Assembly (NCBI GenBank): GCA_036702865.1
Contig: DATNQD010000071.1
Span: 62,001 to 126,000, forward strand
Source: Trichocoleus sp.
GTDB taxonomy: Bacteria > Cyanobacteriota > Cyanobacteriia > Elainellales > Elainellaceae
Direction of reading: 5' to 3'
DNA length: 64,000 nucleotides
The notes beneath the pieces are model-generated. The model had not been told where the DNA came from, ran no database searches, and saw only the letters and a program-made list of their open reading frames with translations. The position numbers and the translations under genes were made by a program. Each line of letters opens with the position of its first letter. Position 1 is the first letter of the stretch. This document shows positions 1 through 12,090 of this stretch, piece by piece.

Positions 1-324
1 TGCCCCACCCGACAAATAATCGGCGCAGCGTTGAGCCTGGATTGCATCCAATAAGCTGAGATTGAGCACAACTGATTTTCGTTCGCGCAGTGCCGTTACT
101 GCCTGAGCCACATCATCAAACGATTTGGGCTGCATCAGCACCATTTCCATCATCGCTCCCGGTAAGCCCACCACCTTGCTGTGAGGCGATCGGCGCACCA
201 GCGGCACAGGTTCAGTCGCGCCCTCTATCAGGAGGACTTCACTCACTTCCTCGTCATAGCCGTCATACTCTTCGTAGACGTCACTAAATCCGAGTGTCTC
301 CCGTAGCCGTTGAAAGAGATTCAT
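1..324 (-). CDS. sepF: SepF (Cdv2-like) cell division protein, N-terminal part only
   Basis: The reading frame starts at ATG 324 and runs off the left edge, leaving 108 codons. It begins MNLFQRLRETLGF, which resembles the membrane-binding amphipathic helix of SepF. An acidic linker (YEEYDGYDEE) follows, then the start of the globular SepF domain with VVLNLSLLDAIQAQR and CADYLSGG near the cut end. SepF binds FtsZ filaments and tethers them to the membrane; in cyanobacteria it is a known divisome component (Cdv2/SepF). The C-terminal part lies outside the window. The gene is transcribed away from the trehalose genes' downstream end and shows no link to them. Confidence 0.88.
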   Translation of the reverse strand, partial: MNLFQRLRETLGFSDVYEEYDGYDEEVSEVLLIEGATEPVPLVRRSPHSKVVGLPGAMMEMVLMQPKSFDDVAQAVTALRERKSVVLNLSLLDAIQAQRCADYLSGGA

Positions 325-594
325 GGCGGGGCATCCTTAGACCAGATCATTTGTTCTTATTTTAGTGCCACTTGGAAACCAGGGGTAGAGATGGAGAGTT
401 AGAGCCAGGGATTAGAGCCTAGATCAAGTATTTTTCTCCGGTTTGACCCGATCGAAGTTTTCCAGGCTCAGATTTTCCAGACTGACTATCCGGACAATAG
501 ATTGGCTAGATTTTAGCGAATAATTGCTCTACTGCATCATTTTCCTTGACGAAGATCTGAGAAATTCGGATCATGGCAGGCTGACCAAATTCCA

Positions 595-3393
595 TCATTC
601 CTGCGGTTGGCTCACCAGCAGTGCGACTGGGAAATGCTTCAAAATCTCCTTGACCCAAAGCGTATCTTCCCCCTGAATCTCCTGACCTGTAATGGCATCA
701 CGCCAAACGAGAGAAGAACCGGGCGGTTGCAGCAGGCGAGTTTCATGCCAGACCTGTTCGCCCATCGGATACTCTCCTTCCTTCACCAACGGAGTCAGCA
801 GACGCGGCACAATCACGATCGCCTTGGTTCCGCCCAACTCCCGACTGAAAGCCACAATGTGAGACTTCAAACTGCCCACGATCGTTAGCTTTTCATAGGT
901 GCCACGCTGAAACAATTCGGCATAAGCGTGACGGGCTTGCAGAGCTTGGTAGATCAAGAAAAGCTTAACTCTGCCATCTTCTGGGCTTTTCAGCAATTGG
1001 GGGATGAGGCTCAGTGGGTCAGAAACAGACTGAATCTCTTTGAGGTAACCAATCCGCTTTTCATAATCGATATCGCGACGGTTGTCCGGATCAACCAGGC
1101 TCAAATCCCAAAGTTCAGAGCCTTGATAGAAGTCTGGTACACCAGGAGCAGTAATCTTGAGCAGCGTTTGAGAAAGCGAATTGCAAACCCCGTAGTGCTG
1201 AATTTTGTGCTGGAAGGGGCGAAACTCTTGCAGGAAGAGATTATCGTCGGTGTTTTTCAGAATCCGATCGACAAATTGCACGTAGGCATTCTCGTAAGCC
1301 GCATCTGGACGCTGCCAGGAAGAATGTACTTTTGATTCACGGCAGGCTTTAATCACGTATTCCTTGACGCGATCGATAAACTTGTCATATTCAGTTGCAT
1401 CAAATGGATAAGCACCCAGCAAAGTTTGATACAGGAAATATTCATCGTTGCGAGCTGGGGCATCCAAACCGTGCAACGTATCTTTGAGTGGGGCGTTGAT
1501 GGCGTGCCAGTTTTTGATCTGGTGTTCCCACTCCTGCGGGATTTCCGAGAGGGTATTGATCCGCGCCCGGACATCTTCGCCGCGCTTGGTGTCATGGGTT
1601 GCTGTTGCGCTCATGGCATGAGGCCACTGTGAGGAGCGGTTTTGGTTATAAGTGTGAAAATCTTCAATTGAGATGCCAAAGCGCCCCGGTTGAGAACCCA
1701 CTTCGTTTAAAGAAATGAGGCGATTGTAGACATACATCACCGTATCTTCAACACCTTTCGCCATCAACGGCCCCGTAAACTGCTGCATTCTCATAATGAA
1801 GTAGATCCAGAGATCTTTGTCTTCCTGAGAGAGGCGCTCATCAAAATCGAGCAGCAGGAACTTTTCAATAAACGACAGTTCGTTGATGAAGTTTGGAATG
1901 TTCTCTTTTGCTTTCTCAATCACTTGCCGCAGACATTCCTGATCGGCTTTACTAAACCCTTCTGAGGTGACGTAAGTCCGGTAGATTGGGAACATCGCCA
2001 ACACTTCCACCAATGCCCGCTTCAGACCATACATGGTGAAGTCACTGGCGTAACGATAGCGTCCTGAAATTTGCTTGAGCGTATTCGCTAAATTGTCAAT
2101 ATCTCCGGCAAGGTGTTTACCAATAATTAGACGTTTGTTTTCATCGATCAATGCTTCACAGGAAACCGTTTTACCAATGAAGTTTTGATAGACGGCATCA
2201 AATTCTATTTCATTCGATTGTTGACAAAACAGGTAATTCACCTGTCCCATAAAGTCATATCCGGTCGTTCCCTGCACAGGCCACTGCAGCGGAAGTTCTT
2301 CGTGGGGTTCTAGAATCTTTTCGACAACAAGATAGACATCAGGAACATGCTCTCGCAAGCGAGTCAAATATTGCCCCGGATCGTATAGTCCATCAATATG
2401 GTCAATTCTGATTCCAGTAAATTTGCCTTCTTCAACGAATTCAAAGATATAGGAATGAATCGTATCAAAAACGTTTTGATCTTCGACGCGCAGCGAGATC
2501 AAATCATTCACTGTAAAGAAGCGGCGATAGTTCAGTTCCTCGTTGCCGACTTTCCAATAAGCGAGGCGGAAGAACTGCTCTGATAACAGCATATCCAGTG
2601 CATTAAAGCTTTCCGGATTCCCAGGTTCACCGTTAAAAACTTTAATGTTTTCCTCAATAAATTGCTTTACTTCCGGACTGTCATTCCAGAGTTCCCACAG
2701 AATTCGCTTAATAAAGCTAATTTGGTCATATCGTTCTCTGCCTTCTTCGCCCGATGGAATATACTTCAGCATATATAGAACGCCCAACAGCTTCACAAAG
2801 TTGGGGTTATTGCGTCCGAGTGTTTCCCGCAGCATTGGCAAGTTGTACATCAGCACATGGCTGTAGGATTCAATCCGCAGCGGAAAGCTCAACGAATAGT
2901 AGTTAATGGAAAGCCCAGCCTGGTCATACCGCAGCTGAAGTTCACCGCTTTCGAGACAATCTCCATAAAACTTGCCTAAGAAAGGTGCGAGCAGACGACC
3001 TCGAATTCCTTCAAAGGGATGGTTCCAATCAATGTCAAAAAAGTTGTGATACTGGGAATCAGGCCCATTCTCTAGCACATCCACCAGAATGTAGTTTTGG
3101 CTATCAAATGCCATGTGATTTGGCACAATATCCTGTAGCCAGCCCATGTTTTTTGCCTTTAGGCTTTGAGACAGTTTCTCGAAACCTTGAAGCCCGCCTA
3201 GCTCTGGGTCAATTTGTTTAGGGTTAACCGTGTCATAGCCATGAGTACTGCCTTTACGGGATGTCAGAATCGGGGACGCGTAGAGGCTTGTAATGCCCAA
3301 GTCTGCCAGATAAGAGACGATCGCCTCCGCCGCAGAAAACCCAAACGCAGGAGTGAACTGAATCCGGTAAGTTGCTAGGGGGATTTGCATCAT
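595..3393 (-). CDS. treY: Maltooligosyl trehalose synthase (TreY, GH13)
   Basis: TreY isomerises the reducing-end alpha-1,4 bond of a maltooligosaccharide to alpha,alpha-1,1, giving maltooligosyl trehalose. The 932-residue length is slightly above the usual range for the family. The N-terminus IPLATYRIQFTPAFGF and LYASPILTSRKGSTHGYD is diagnostic of TreY. Catalytic GH13 positions are visible: nucleophile Asp at about residue 331 in GIRIDHIDG, acid Glu in LVVEKILEPHEELP, and the third carboxylate in ATHDTKRGEDVRARI. No signal peptide, so cytosolic. Two ATGs lie in tandem at the start (3393 and 3390) without a clear ribosome binding site. It is the last of four minus-strand genes (treS-mak, glgX, treZ, treY) separated by gaps of 0.2-0.4 kb, so each may have its own promoter. 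Confidence 0.95.
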   Translation of the reverse strand: MMQIPLATYRIQFTPAFGFSAAEAIVSYLADLGITSLYASPILTSRKGSTHGYDTVNPKQIDPELGGLQGFEKLSQSLKAKNMGWLQDIVPNHMAFDSQNYILVDVLENGPDSQYHNFFDIDWNHPFEGIRGRLLAPFLGKFYGDCLESGELQLRYDQAGLSINYYSLSFPLRIESYSHVLMYNLPMLRETLGRNNPNFVKLLGVLYMLKYIPSGEEGRERYDQISFIKRILWELWNDSPEVKQFIEENIKVFNGEPGNPESFNALDMLLSEQFFRLAYWKVGNEELNYRRFFTVNDLISLRVEDQNVFDTIHSYIFEFVEEGKFTGIRIDHIDGLYDPGQYLTRLREHVPDVYLVVEKILEPHEELPLQWPVQGTTGYDFMGQVNYLFCQQSNEIEFDAVYQNFIGKTVSCEALIDENKRLIIGKHLAGDIDNLANTLKQISGRYRYASDFTMYGLKRALVEVLAMFPIYRTYVTSEGFSKADQECLRQVIEKAKENIPNFINELSFIEKFLLLDFDERLSQEDKDLWIYFIMRMQQFTGPLMAKGVEDTVMYVYNRLISLNEVGSQPGRFGISIEDFHTYNQNRSSQWPHAMSATATHDTKRGEDVRARINTLSEIPQEWEHQIKNWHAINAPLKDTLHGLDAPARNDEYFLYQTLLGAYPFDATEYDKFIDRVKEYVIKACRESKVHSSWQRPDAAYENAYVQFVDRILKNTDDNLFLQEFRPFQHKIQHYGVCNSLSQTLLKITAPGVPDFYQGSELWDLSLVDPDNRRDIDYEKRIGYLKEIQSVSDPLSLIPQLLKSPEDGRVKLFLIYQALQARHAYAELFQRGTYEKLTIVGSLKSHIVAFSRELGGTKAIVIVPRLLTPLVKEGEYPMGEQVWHETRLLQPPGSSLVWRDAITGQEIQGEDTLWVKEILKHFPVALLVSQPQE

Positions 3394-3592
3394 AGGTTCA
3401 GGGGAATTAATGCTTTTTTAGAATTCGAGACCGTTAAAAACAGTGACTTTTTTATCAGGTTTGTGTAGAAGTATCTTGACACATCTACCCTTTTTTAGGC
3501 GAATATTTCGAGCTTGAGCTTACTCTAGCCCTAAAACCCGCAGTGTTAGGAAGGTTTAGGCTCTGGCAACATCCAACATGGGCGGTGGATCG

Positions 3593-5419
3593 TTAGCCTT
3601 TCGCATAGAGAACAACGCTTTGCGGCAGCAGTTTGAGCGCTTGCTGTGCCTCGGATTCGATCGCCAAAGCATCTTCTAAATCTGAACCAGCACCCGCCCA
3701 CTGAGCATCGCTAGAATCTAACAATTTCTTCCAAGTTCCGGCATCAAAGGTAAGTTTGGTTTCTATCGGTTCAGTACCAAAATTCAGCAGACAGAAAGCT
3801 TTGCTTGCTTCATGCCAGCGTTGCAGCAGAATCACCTGTTCTCCAATCACATCAACCTTTAAACCATTGCGGTCTTTGTGCTTCAGGGCAGGAATTTGTT
3901 TGCGAAGCTGAATCAACTTTTGATAAAACTGCCAGAGGGTTTTGTGCTTGCCTTCATGCTTCAGATCCCAATGCAGAGTCGATCGCTGAAACGTTTCTTC
4001 CGCCTGTGGATCGATCGCCTCTCCCTCAGCATGGAACGCTGCAAATTCTTCTTTCCTACCTTGCCGTACCGCTGCGACTAAATCCGGATCGGTGTGGCTG
4101 ATGAAGTACATAAACGGAGCTTCTTCACCATATTCCTCGCCCATAAACAGCATGGGGATATAAGGCGACAAGAGAACTGCACCCGCTGCGAGTTTTAGAG
4201 CATCAAATGACAGCAACTCAGTCAGCCGATCGCCCATCAAGCGATTCCCCACCTGATCATGATTTTGAGAACAGATGACAAACTGCTGCGGCGGACAATC
4301 CAACGGGAGGCTGCCATGATAGCGTTTGCGGAAAGGCGAATAGTCCCAGGCATACACAAAGCTATCGCTGTAGGCTTTTGCCAGATGCTTCACTTCACCA
4401 TAATCGCCGTAATAGCCGTGCTGTTCTTTCGTTAGCAGCGTTCGCAAAGCGTGGTGAAAGTCATCAGACCATTGAGCATCCATGCCGTAGCCGCCAACTT
4501 CGGGCGATCGAATCGTGCGCGGATCGTTCAGATCGCTTTCGGCAATTAGATAAAACTTGCGTCCAATTTCGGCATCCAGGGCAGCGGTTGCTTCCGCGAT
4601 TTCTTGCAGAATATGTTTTGCGCCAAAGTCATAAATGGCATGAACCGCATCCAGCCGCAGGGCATCGACATGGAAATGGCGGAACCAGTACAGCGCATTC
4701 TCAATAAAGTAGTTTCTAACCCCAAAACTATACTCGCCATCAAAGTTCAGAGCACTGCCCCAGGGCGTTTTGTAGCGATCGGTAAAGTAAGGCCCATAGT
4801 TGCTCATGTAGTTGCCTTCAGGCCCCAGGTGGTTATATACCACGTCCAGTACAACTGCCATTCCCTGCTGGTGGCAGGCGTTCACTAATCGCTTGAAGCC
4901 CTCAATCCCCCCATAAGACTGTTGTGTAGCAAAGGGATAAACACCGTCATAGCCCCAGTTGCGGCTGCCGGGAAACTGTGCGATCGGCATAATCTCGATT
5001 GCATTAACGCCCAACTCCAGCAACTCTGGAATCCGAGGAATGATCGCATCGAAAGTTCCTTCAGGAGTAAACGTGCCAACATGAAGCTCATAAATCACAT
5101 AGTCTTCCAGCGGAATGCCCTGCCACTGCTGATCCATCCACTGAAACTGCTGACTGACAACTTCTGAAGCGCCGTGAACCCCTTGTGGCTGCGAAACTGA
5201 CACAGGATCGGGTCGCTCAACCTCCCCATCAAGCCGATAAAAATATAGCGCCCCCGGTTCAGCTTCGATCGTGCCCTGCCAGTAGCCATTCTCATCCTGT
5301 TCCAGCGGAATGATCTTGTCTTCGGGAGCAACGAGATGAACATCAACCTGCTGGCGCAATGGTGCCCAAACAGTGAATTTGCACTGACGATCGCCCTGAT
5401 AGTAAGAACCAATTTGCAT
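3593..5419 (-). CDS. treZ: Malto-oligosyltrehalose trehalohydrolase (TreZ, GH13)
   Basis: TreZ hydrolyses maltooligosyl trehalose, the TreY product, to release trehalose. The 608-residue protein starts MQIGSYYQGDRQCKFTVWAP, a CBM48-like N-terminal domain of about 95 residues, followed by the GH13 barrel with VIYELHVGTFTPEGTFDAI. The nucleophile Asp is near residue 257 (LRLDAVHAIYDF). The general acid Glu lies in YLIAESDLNDPRT and the third acid in SQNHDQVGNRLMGDRL. The C-terminal beta domain is complete. It sits directly upstream of treY in the same direction with a 199-base gap, so the two consecutive trehalose steps are adjacent, as is common in trehalose-making bacteria. Confidence 0.95.
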   Translation of the reverse strand: MQIGSYYQGDRQCKFTVWAPLRQQVDVHLVAPEDKIIPLEQDENGYWQGTIEAEPGALYFYRLDGEVERPDPVSVSQPQGVHGASEVVSQQFQWMDQQWQGIPLEDYVIYELHVGTFTPEGTFDAIIPRIPELLELGVNAIEIMPIAQFPGSRNWGYDGVYPFATQQSYGGIEGFKRLVNACHQQGMAVVLDVVYNHLGPEGNYMSNYGPYFTDRYKTPWGSALNFDGEYSFGVRNYFIENALYWFRHFHVDALRLDAVHAIYDFGAKHILQEIAEATAALDAEIGRKFYLIAESDLNDPRTIRSPEVGGYGMDAQWSDDFHHALRTLLTKEQHGYYGDYGEVKHLAKAYSDSFVYAWDYSPFRKRYHGSLPLDCPPQQFVICSQNHDQVGNRLMGDRLTELLSFDALKLAAGAVLLSPYIPMLFMGEEYGEEAPFMYFISHTDPDLVAAVRQGRKEEFAAFHAEGEAIDPQAEETFQRSTLHWDLKHEGKHKTLWQFYQKLIQLRKQIPALKHKDRNGLKVDVIGEQVILLQRWHEASKAFCLLNFGTEPIETKLTFDAGTWKKLLDSSDAQWAGAGSDLEDALAIESEAQQALKLLPQSVVLYAKG

Positions 5420-5734
5420 ATAGAAACGGGGGATAGAGGACGCGAGGACGCAGAGGGGGGCTAAAAGGATGTTTGAACAAGTCAGTTTGCTTTCACCCGA
5501 TCAATCCTTCCAACAGCGAGAAACCTTCAAGAACTGGCTCGGAAGTCCCTCAAAAGGAAGCAATTGGAGGCAAACGTGGAACATACTGTCCTTCTTAGAC
5601 ATCCTTTGTAATGCGAAAGATGCAGGTACTTTTAGAACCCTTTATTTTTCTACATATTTTGCTAGGAATCGGCATCTCTCCGGGGAACTATCTCGGTAAA
5701 GCTTTGCTAAATCAGGCGTTTCCTAATCTATCTG
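5420..5734. other. Intergenic gap between glgX and treZ, no gene seen
   Basis: This 315-base stretch holds the upstream region of treZ. A purine-rich tract at about 5430-5465 resembles other low-complexity intergenic tracts in the window. A plus-strand frame at 5469-5699 opens here, but its composition is not protein-like and it has no ribosome binding site. I see no hairpin terminator or RNA. Confidence 0.5.
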
Positions 5735-7879
<2,145 letters not shown>

Positions 7880-8315
7880 AAATTAATGGCTTGAATATTT
7901 GCTTAAGACTCCTCAAAACCGATGGGCGATCGACGTTCTAGCCCACTGCAATCCTTCTAAAATATCCTGAGTGAATAACTCCGACTCATCCGCTCAAACC
8001 TGATAACAGTCTATAACATGAATATTCGTAATCTTGTACTGGATTGCCTCTTTCGCAAGGATGAAGAACGATGAAGGAGTCTGAGGAAATCAGTGATGGC
8101 AGAAGTCCTGCTCTTGTGAAGCGGGCATCCCGATCGCTCAGTCCTGGTTGCCTGCAAATCGATTGAATCTGCTCTATAAAAAAGGGACAAGCAAGTTGCC
8201 TATCCCAGTTTCGTTCCAGTCATTTCATTCCGATCGCCAGACAATTCGCCAGACAATTAACGGGATGATGCAGATCCGATCGATTGCACTCATCTCATCA
8301 AGCAACTTCCTGCGC
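7880..8315. other. Intergenic gap between treS-mak and glgX, no gene seen
   Basis: A 436-base stretch that should hold the glgX promoter on the minus strand. It contains a perfect tandem duplication of CGCCAGACAATT (8235-8258) and HIP1-like GATCG sites. I see no convincing coding frame, terminator or structured RNA. Confidence 0.5.
8235..8258. repeat. Perfect 12-bp tandem repeat
   Basis: CGCCAGACAATT occurs twice head to tail, just beyond the treS-mak stop. It is most simply a slippage duplication; two adjacent protein-binding sites are possible but nothing else supports that. Confidence 0.6.
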
Positions 8316-11300
8316 CTATTCCGGCAAATTCAACAGCTCCAAAATGCGCCGCAGCGGAATTTCGACCCAATCTGGACGGTGGCTTAATTCGTAACCTACC
8401 TCATAGACCGCCTTCTCTAGCAGATAGGCATCCAGGAGGATCTGTAGCTCGGCTCTGGTATTGGGCAAAAATACTGCATTGTCTGCCGTACTGAGGTAAG
8501 ACTTCAGGAACGCCATACTTGCCCAGCCTGAAAAGAACCTCGTCCATTGCTGCATCAGCGGCAGGCTTTCAGGACGAATCAATCCACTCTTGACCTCGTT
8601 TTCCAAGGCAATTTGCGAGGCATAGTAGAAAGATTGCAGCATTCCGGCAACATCACGCAGAGGCGATCGTTTCATGCGGCGTTCGCTGAGCGGGCGGATG
8701 GGTTCTCCTTCAAAGTCCACAATTACGAAGTCTTTGCCAGTATAGAGAACATCTTCCAGGTGATAGTTACCGTGGCAGCGCGTCCGCATCGTTGTAATTG
8801 GCTGCTCGATCACCATCTTAAACCGTCCCAAAAGCTGCTCGCGGTAGTTCAAGACCGTTTGCGCTTTGCGCTGTAGCGCTTCTGGTAGCTGAGGCAGCTG
8901 TTTTTTCAGATCCAGGAGCACCTGACCCGACTGATTCCGCATGTACTGATAGATCGATCGCTGGTAGAAAGCATTAATCGCTTCTGGTGCAAACCCAGGA
9001 TTGTCCGTATCTGAAGCAAGTGCGATATGCAGTTCGGCAGTGCGCTGTCCGAGCAGTTCAGCCGCGAGTAAGAAGCCGCTCATCGTTTGCTGTGCCAGAT
9101 CAGGCACTTTTGTCTCCAGGGCACGAACCCAGGAAGCTGGCGGTAGCTTCACTTCCGAGACTTCAGTTTGCAGCGCCAGTATCTGCTCAAACCAATCGCG
9201 CATCGCATCCAGCGTGAAATTCCAGGCATCCCGCGCTTCTGGGATCAGCTTCATCAGCAAGCCGATCGTCATGGGTTCTACCCCTTTCCGGCGATATTCC
9301 AGCGAACCAGCGATCGGGGCAAAGGTTTCTGGATGCGGCAAGCCGATCGAAGCAGAGGTTTGCGTCAGGAATTGCCCAATCTCAAAGTCAGGATTAATGC
9401 ACTGATCCGTAACGCGATAGAGCTTCAAGATAAACCGATCCCCATAAGCAACAACCGCGTTGCTGCGCTCATTTCGGATTAAGTGCGGCTCTAGATTTGA
9501 GGTGACACCCGGATGAGTTGGGGTAGCGGCAATTTGAGCAAATCCCTCAGTTTGAACCGCAACCACTTCTCCTGCAAGTCCCTGGAACCGCAGCTTGTTC
9601 CCGATCGCAGTGAGCGGAATCGCCAGGAATTCTCGATCGTTCAAGGCATCATACAAAATGCCCGAATGGACTGTGCCCTGAAGATAAGCAATTGCCTGAT
9701 CTGCAAGTGGATGATTGTCGATCGCTCCTTCTGCATAAGCCAGGGGCAGCACACAGGTTTCCGGCATTCCCTCGGTATATTCGACCCGCGACAAAACGAT
9801 GTGGTAGGGATGCTCCTGCCCCGTTGGATGATCTGAGTTGATCGGGATAGCATCCAAAATCACCATGTTCTGAATGAGCCGCGCTTTATTCCCAATCCAG
9901 CGACAGCTTCGCAGATAGTCAGTCAGGACAGTTTCCAGTTTCTTCTTCGCTTCTGCCTTACTGTACACATCGCGCCAGTTGCCATTCACCCCAATCAACG
10001 AAACCTGCTTCACCGGCTGAAGCGGAACGGGGCTGTCTTGCAATTGCAGTGTAAACCAGTAGAAAGCATGGGGTCCAAGACTGAGGAAATAGGGTGTATC
10101 TCCCACTTTCGGGAATTCGGTGCGTCCAAAAATCTCAACGGGAATCATGCCCTTGAAGTGCGACAGATCTAGCTCAACTGCCTGCACAAAGCGAGACAGA
10201 TTCGCCACGACAAGAATGTGTTCGTCGTTGTAGGTGCGTGTGAATGCCAGCACTTTGCGGTTTTCCGGATAGAGCAGTTCAAATGTGCCGCGTCCAAAGG
10301 CTTTAGAGCGGCTGCGAATGCCCATAATCCGCTTCATCCACCACCAGAGCGAATTGGGGTTCGATCGCTGCGCCTCCACATTCACCGTTTCGTAGTGATA
10401 CTCCGGATCAACAATGATTGGTAAGTACAGCTTTTGGGGATTGGTGCGGCTGAATCCGGCATTTCGATCGCCACTCCACTGCATTGGCGTTCTGACCCCG
10501 TTTCGATCGCCCAGATAGATATTGTCGCCCATGCCAATTTCATCGCCGTAATAGAGCACTGGCGTTCCGGGCAAAGAGAGCAGCAAACTATTCATCAACT
10601 CAATCCGACGGCGATTGTTGCCCAACAGCGGAGCCAGTCTACGCCGAATGCCTAAATTAATCCGGGCTTGCGGATCTTGAGCATAGACCCGATACATATA
10701 GTCGCGGTCTTCATCGCTGACCATTTCCAGGGTCAATTCATCGTGGTTCCGCAAAAACAGTGCCCATTGGCAGTTGTCGGGAATTTGAGGCGTTTGTTGC
10801 AGAATATCGATGATCGGAAAACTGTCTTCCATCTGCACCGACATAAACAGGCGCGGCATCAGCGGGAAGTGGAAATTCATGTGGCATTCATCGCCCTGCC
10901 CGTAATACTCTGCTGCATCTTCAGGCCACTGGTTTGCTTCTGCCAGCAGCATCCGGTTTGGATATTTGATATCGACATACGATCGCAGCCGCTTTAAGAA
11001 TCCGTGCGTTTCGGGCAGGTTTTCGCAGGTGGTGCCTTCTCGTTCATAGAGGTAAGGAATCGCGTCCAGGCGCAAGCCATCCACCCCCATGCCGAGCCAG
11101 AAATCGGCAACATCAAACAGGGCGCGTTGCAGGTCAGGATGCTCAAAGTTGAGGTCGGGCTGGTGGGAATAAAAGCGATGCCAGTAATAAGACTGAGCCA
11201 CCGGGTCCCAAGTCCAGTTGGAATGCTCAAAATCCTTGAAGATGATTCGCACACCCTGGTATTTTTCAGGGTTGTCGCTCCAGACATAAAACTCTCGTTC

Positions 11301-11687
11301 TGGGCTACCGGGAGGCGCTTTACGGGCACGTTTGAACCAGGGATGCTGATCGGAGGTGTGGTTGATGATCAGCTCAATAATGACGCGAATTCCTCTTTGG
11401 TGAGCTGCATCCAAAAATGCCTGAAAATCTTCCAGGTTGCCGTAAATTGAGTTAACGCTGGTGTAATCGGAGATGTCGTACCCATCATCCCGTAATGGAG
11501 AAGGAAAAAAGGGCAATATCCAAATCGCTGTCACGCCTAAGTCTTGGATATAGTCCAGCTTTTCCATCAAGCCGTTGAAGTCGCCAATGCCGTCGCCATC
11601 ACTGTCGGCAAATGCACGCACAGGGACTTCATAAATTACGGCATCTTTAAACCAGAGCGGATCATCATTGAGTGGTGTTTTCTGCAT
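8316..11687 (-). CDS. treS: Trehalose synthase-maltokinase fusion (TreS-Mak/Pep2)
   Basis: Residues 1 to about 555 are a complete TreS (GH13_16), which interconverts maltose and trehalose. It has WFKDAVIYEVPVRAFADSDG, nucleophile Asp about residue 208 in RLDAIPYLYERE, acid Glu in LLAEANQWPEDAAEYYG, and RNHDELTLEM. Residues from about 575 to 1123 are maltokinase-like: a cap region (WIGNKARLIQN), the nucleotide-binding lobe (AYGDRFILKLYRV), and the catalytic region CHGNYHLEDVLY followed by VIVDFEGEP. Such fusions normally make maltose-1-phosphate for GlgE, but no glgE is visible here. The usual HGD of the phosphotransfer loop reads HGN (Asn about residue 974), so kinase activity is uncertain. 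It is the first gene of the minus-strand block, divergent from malQ across 673 bases. Confidence 0.93.
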   Translation of the reverse strand: MQKTPLNDDPLWFKDAVIYEVPVRAFADSDGDGIGDFNGLMEKLDYIQDLGVTAIWILPFFPSPLRDDGYDISDYTSVNSIYGNLEDFQAFLDAAHQRGIRVIIELIINHTSDQHPWFKRARKAPPGSPEREFYVWSDNPEKYQGVRIIFKDFEHSNWTWDPVAQSYYWHRFYSHQPDLNFEHPDLQRALFDVADFWLGMGVDGLRLDAIPYLYEREGTTCENLPETHGFLKRLRSYVDIKYPNRMLLAEANQWPEDAAEYYGQGDECHMNFHFPLMPRLFMSVQMEDSFPIIDILQQTPQIPDNCQWALFLRNHDELTLEMVSDEDRDYMYRVYAQDPQARINLGIRRRLAPLLGNNRRRIELMNSLLLSLPGTPVLYYGDEIGMGDNIYLGDRNGVRTPMQWSGDRNAGFSRTNPQKLYLPIIVDPEYHYETVNVEAQRSNPNSLWWWMKRIMGIRSRSKAFGRGTFELLYPENRKVLAFTRTYNDEHILVVANLSRFVQAVELDLSHFKGMIPVEIFGRTEFPKVGDTPYFLSLGPHAFYWFTLQLQDSPVPLQPVKQVSLIGVNGNWRDVYSKAEAKKKLETVLTDYLRSCRWIGNKARLIQNMVILDAIPINSDHPTGQEHPYHIVLSRVEYTEGMPETCVLPLAYAEGAIDNHPLADQAIAYLQGTVHSGILYDALNDREFLAIPLTAIGNKLRFQGLAGEVVAVQTEGFAQIAATPTHPGVTSNLEPHLIRNERSNAVVAYGDRFILKLYRVTDQCINPDFEIGQFLTQTSASIGLPHPETFAPIAGSLEYRRKGVEPMTIGLLMKLIPEARDAWNFTLDAMRDWFEQILALQTEVSEVKLPPASWVRALETKVPDLAQQTMSGFLLAAELLGQRTAELHIALASDTDNPGFAPEAINAFYQRSIYQYMRNQSGQVLLDLKKQLPQLPEALQRKAQTVLNYREQLLGRFKMVIEQPITTMRTRCHGNYHLEDVLYTGKDFVIVDFEGEPIRPLSERRMKRSPLRDVAGMLQSFYYASQIALENEVKSGLIRPESLPLMQQWTRFFSGWASMAFLKSYLSTADNAVFLPNTRAELQILLDAYLLEKAVYEVGYELSHRPDWVEIPLRRILELLNLPE

Positions 11688-11930
11688 ATTCCAACCGTTT
11701 CCTTCGATCGACTAACTACGTCTTGATAGTTTGATCAGTGATTCACTGAACAGTGCCACTCAGCATCGCTAATTTCATCTTGCCGTTTTAATTTTGCCAA
11801 GTTAAATTTGCCTCTCATTCCGACAAAGGGCAGAGAGTCGCGCAAATTTTAAATCAGAGACGTATCGCGCTCGATCGAACGGTTGTGCGACAGAGGGTTA
11901 TACGACAAAACAATGGCAATGCAGCAGCGT

Positions 11931-11959
11931 TTCCCTGATTTTTGAGAAAGGTCAGGGAA
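11931..11959. promoter_or_regulatory. Inverted repeat in the treS/malQ divergent region
   Basis: TTCCCTGA (11931-11938) and TCAGGGAA (11952-11959) are perfect inverted copies separated by 13 bases. They lie near the middle of a divergent promoter region of carbohydrate genes, so a dimeric regulator site is possible. No T-run follows on either strand, which makes a terminator unlikely. Function is inferred only from position. Confidence 0.35.
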
Positions 11960-12068
11960 TAAAACTGAACAATGAAAGTGTCACTCTACTCTTATTGTCC
12001 ACAGAGTTGAAAGTGTTGGTGTGTCACCCTGAGATTTATTGCGGCGAATTTAGGAATTTTTGTAACAG

Positions 12069-12090
12069 TCAAGCCTCTATCAAGCCTCTA
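12069..12090. repeat. Perfect 11-bp tandem repeat upstream of malQ
   Basis: TCAAGCCTCTA occurs twice in immediate succession, about 270 bases upstream of the malQ start. It could be replication slippage or two tandem operator half-sites. I do not recognise a known regulator consensus. Confidence 0.5.

Noticed and set aside
5469-5699. 76-codon plus-strand frame between treZ and glgX
   Set aside because: No ribosome site, no recognisable content, and the region is explained as intergenic sequence.
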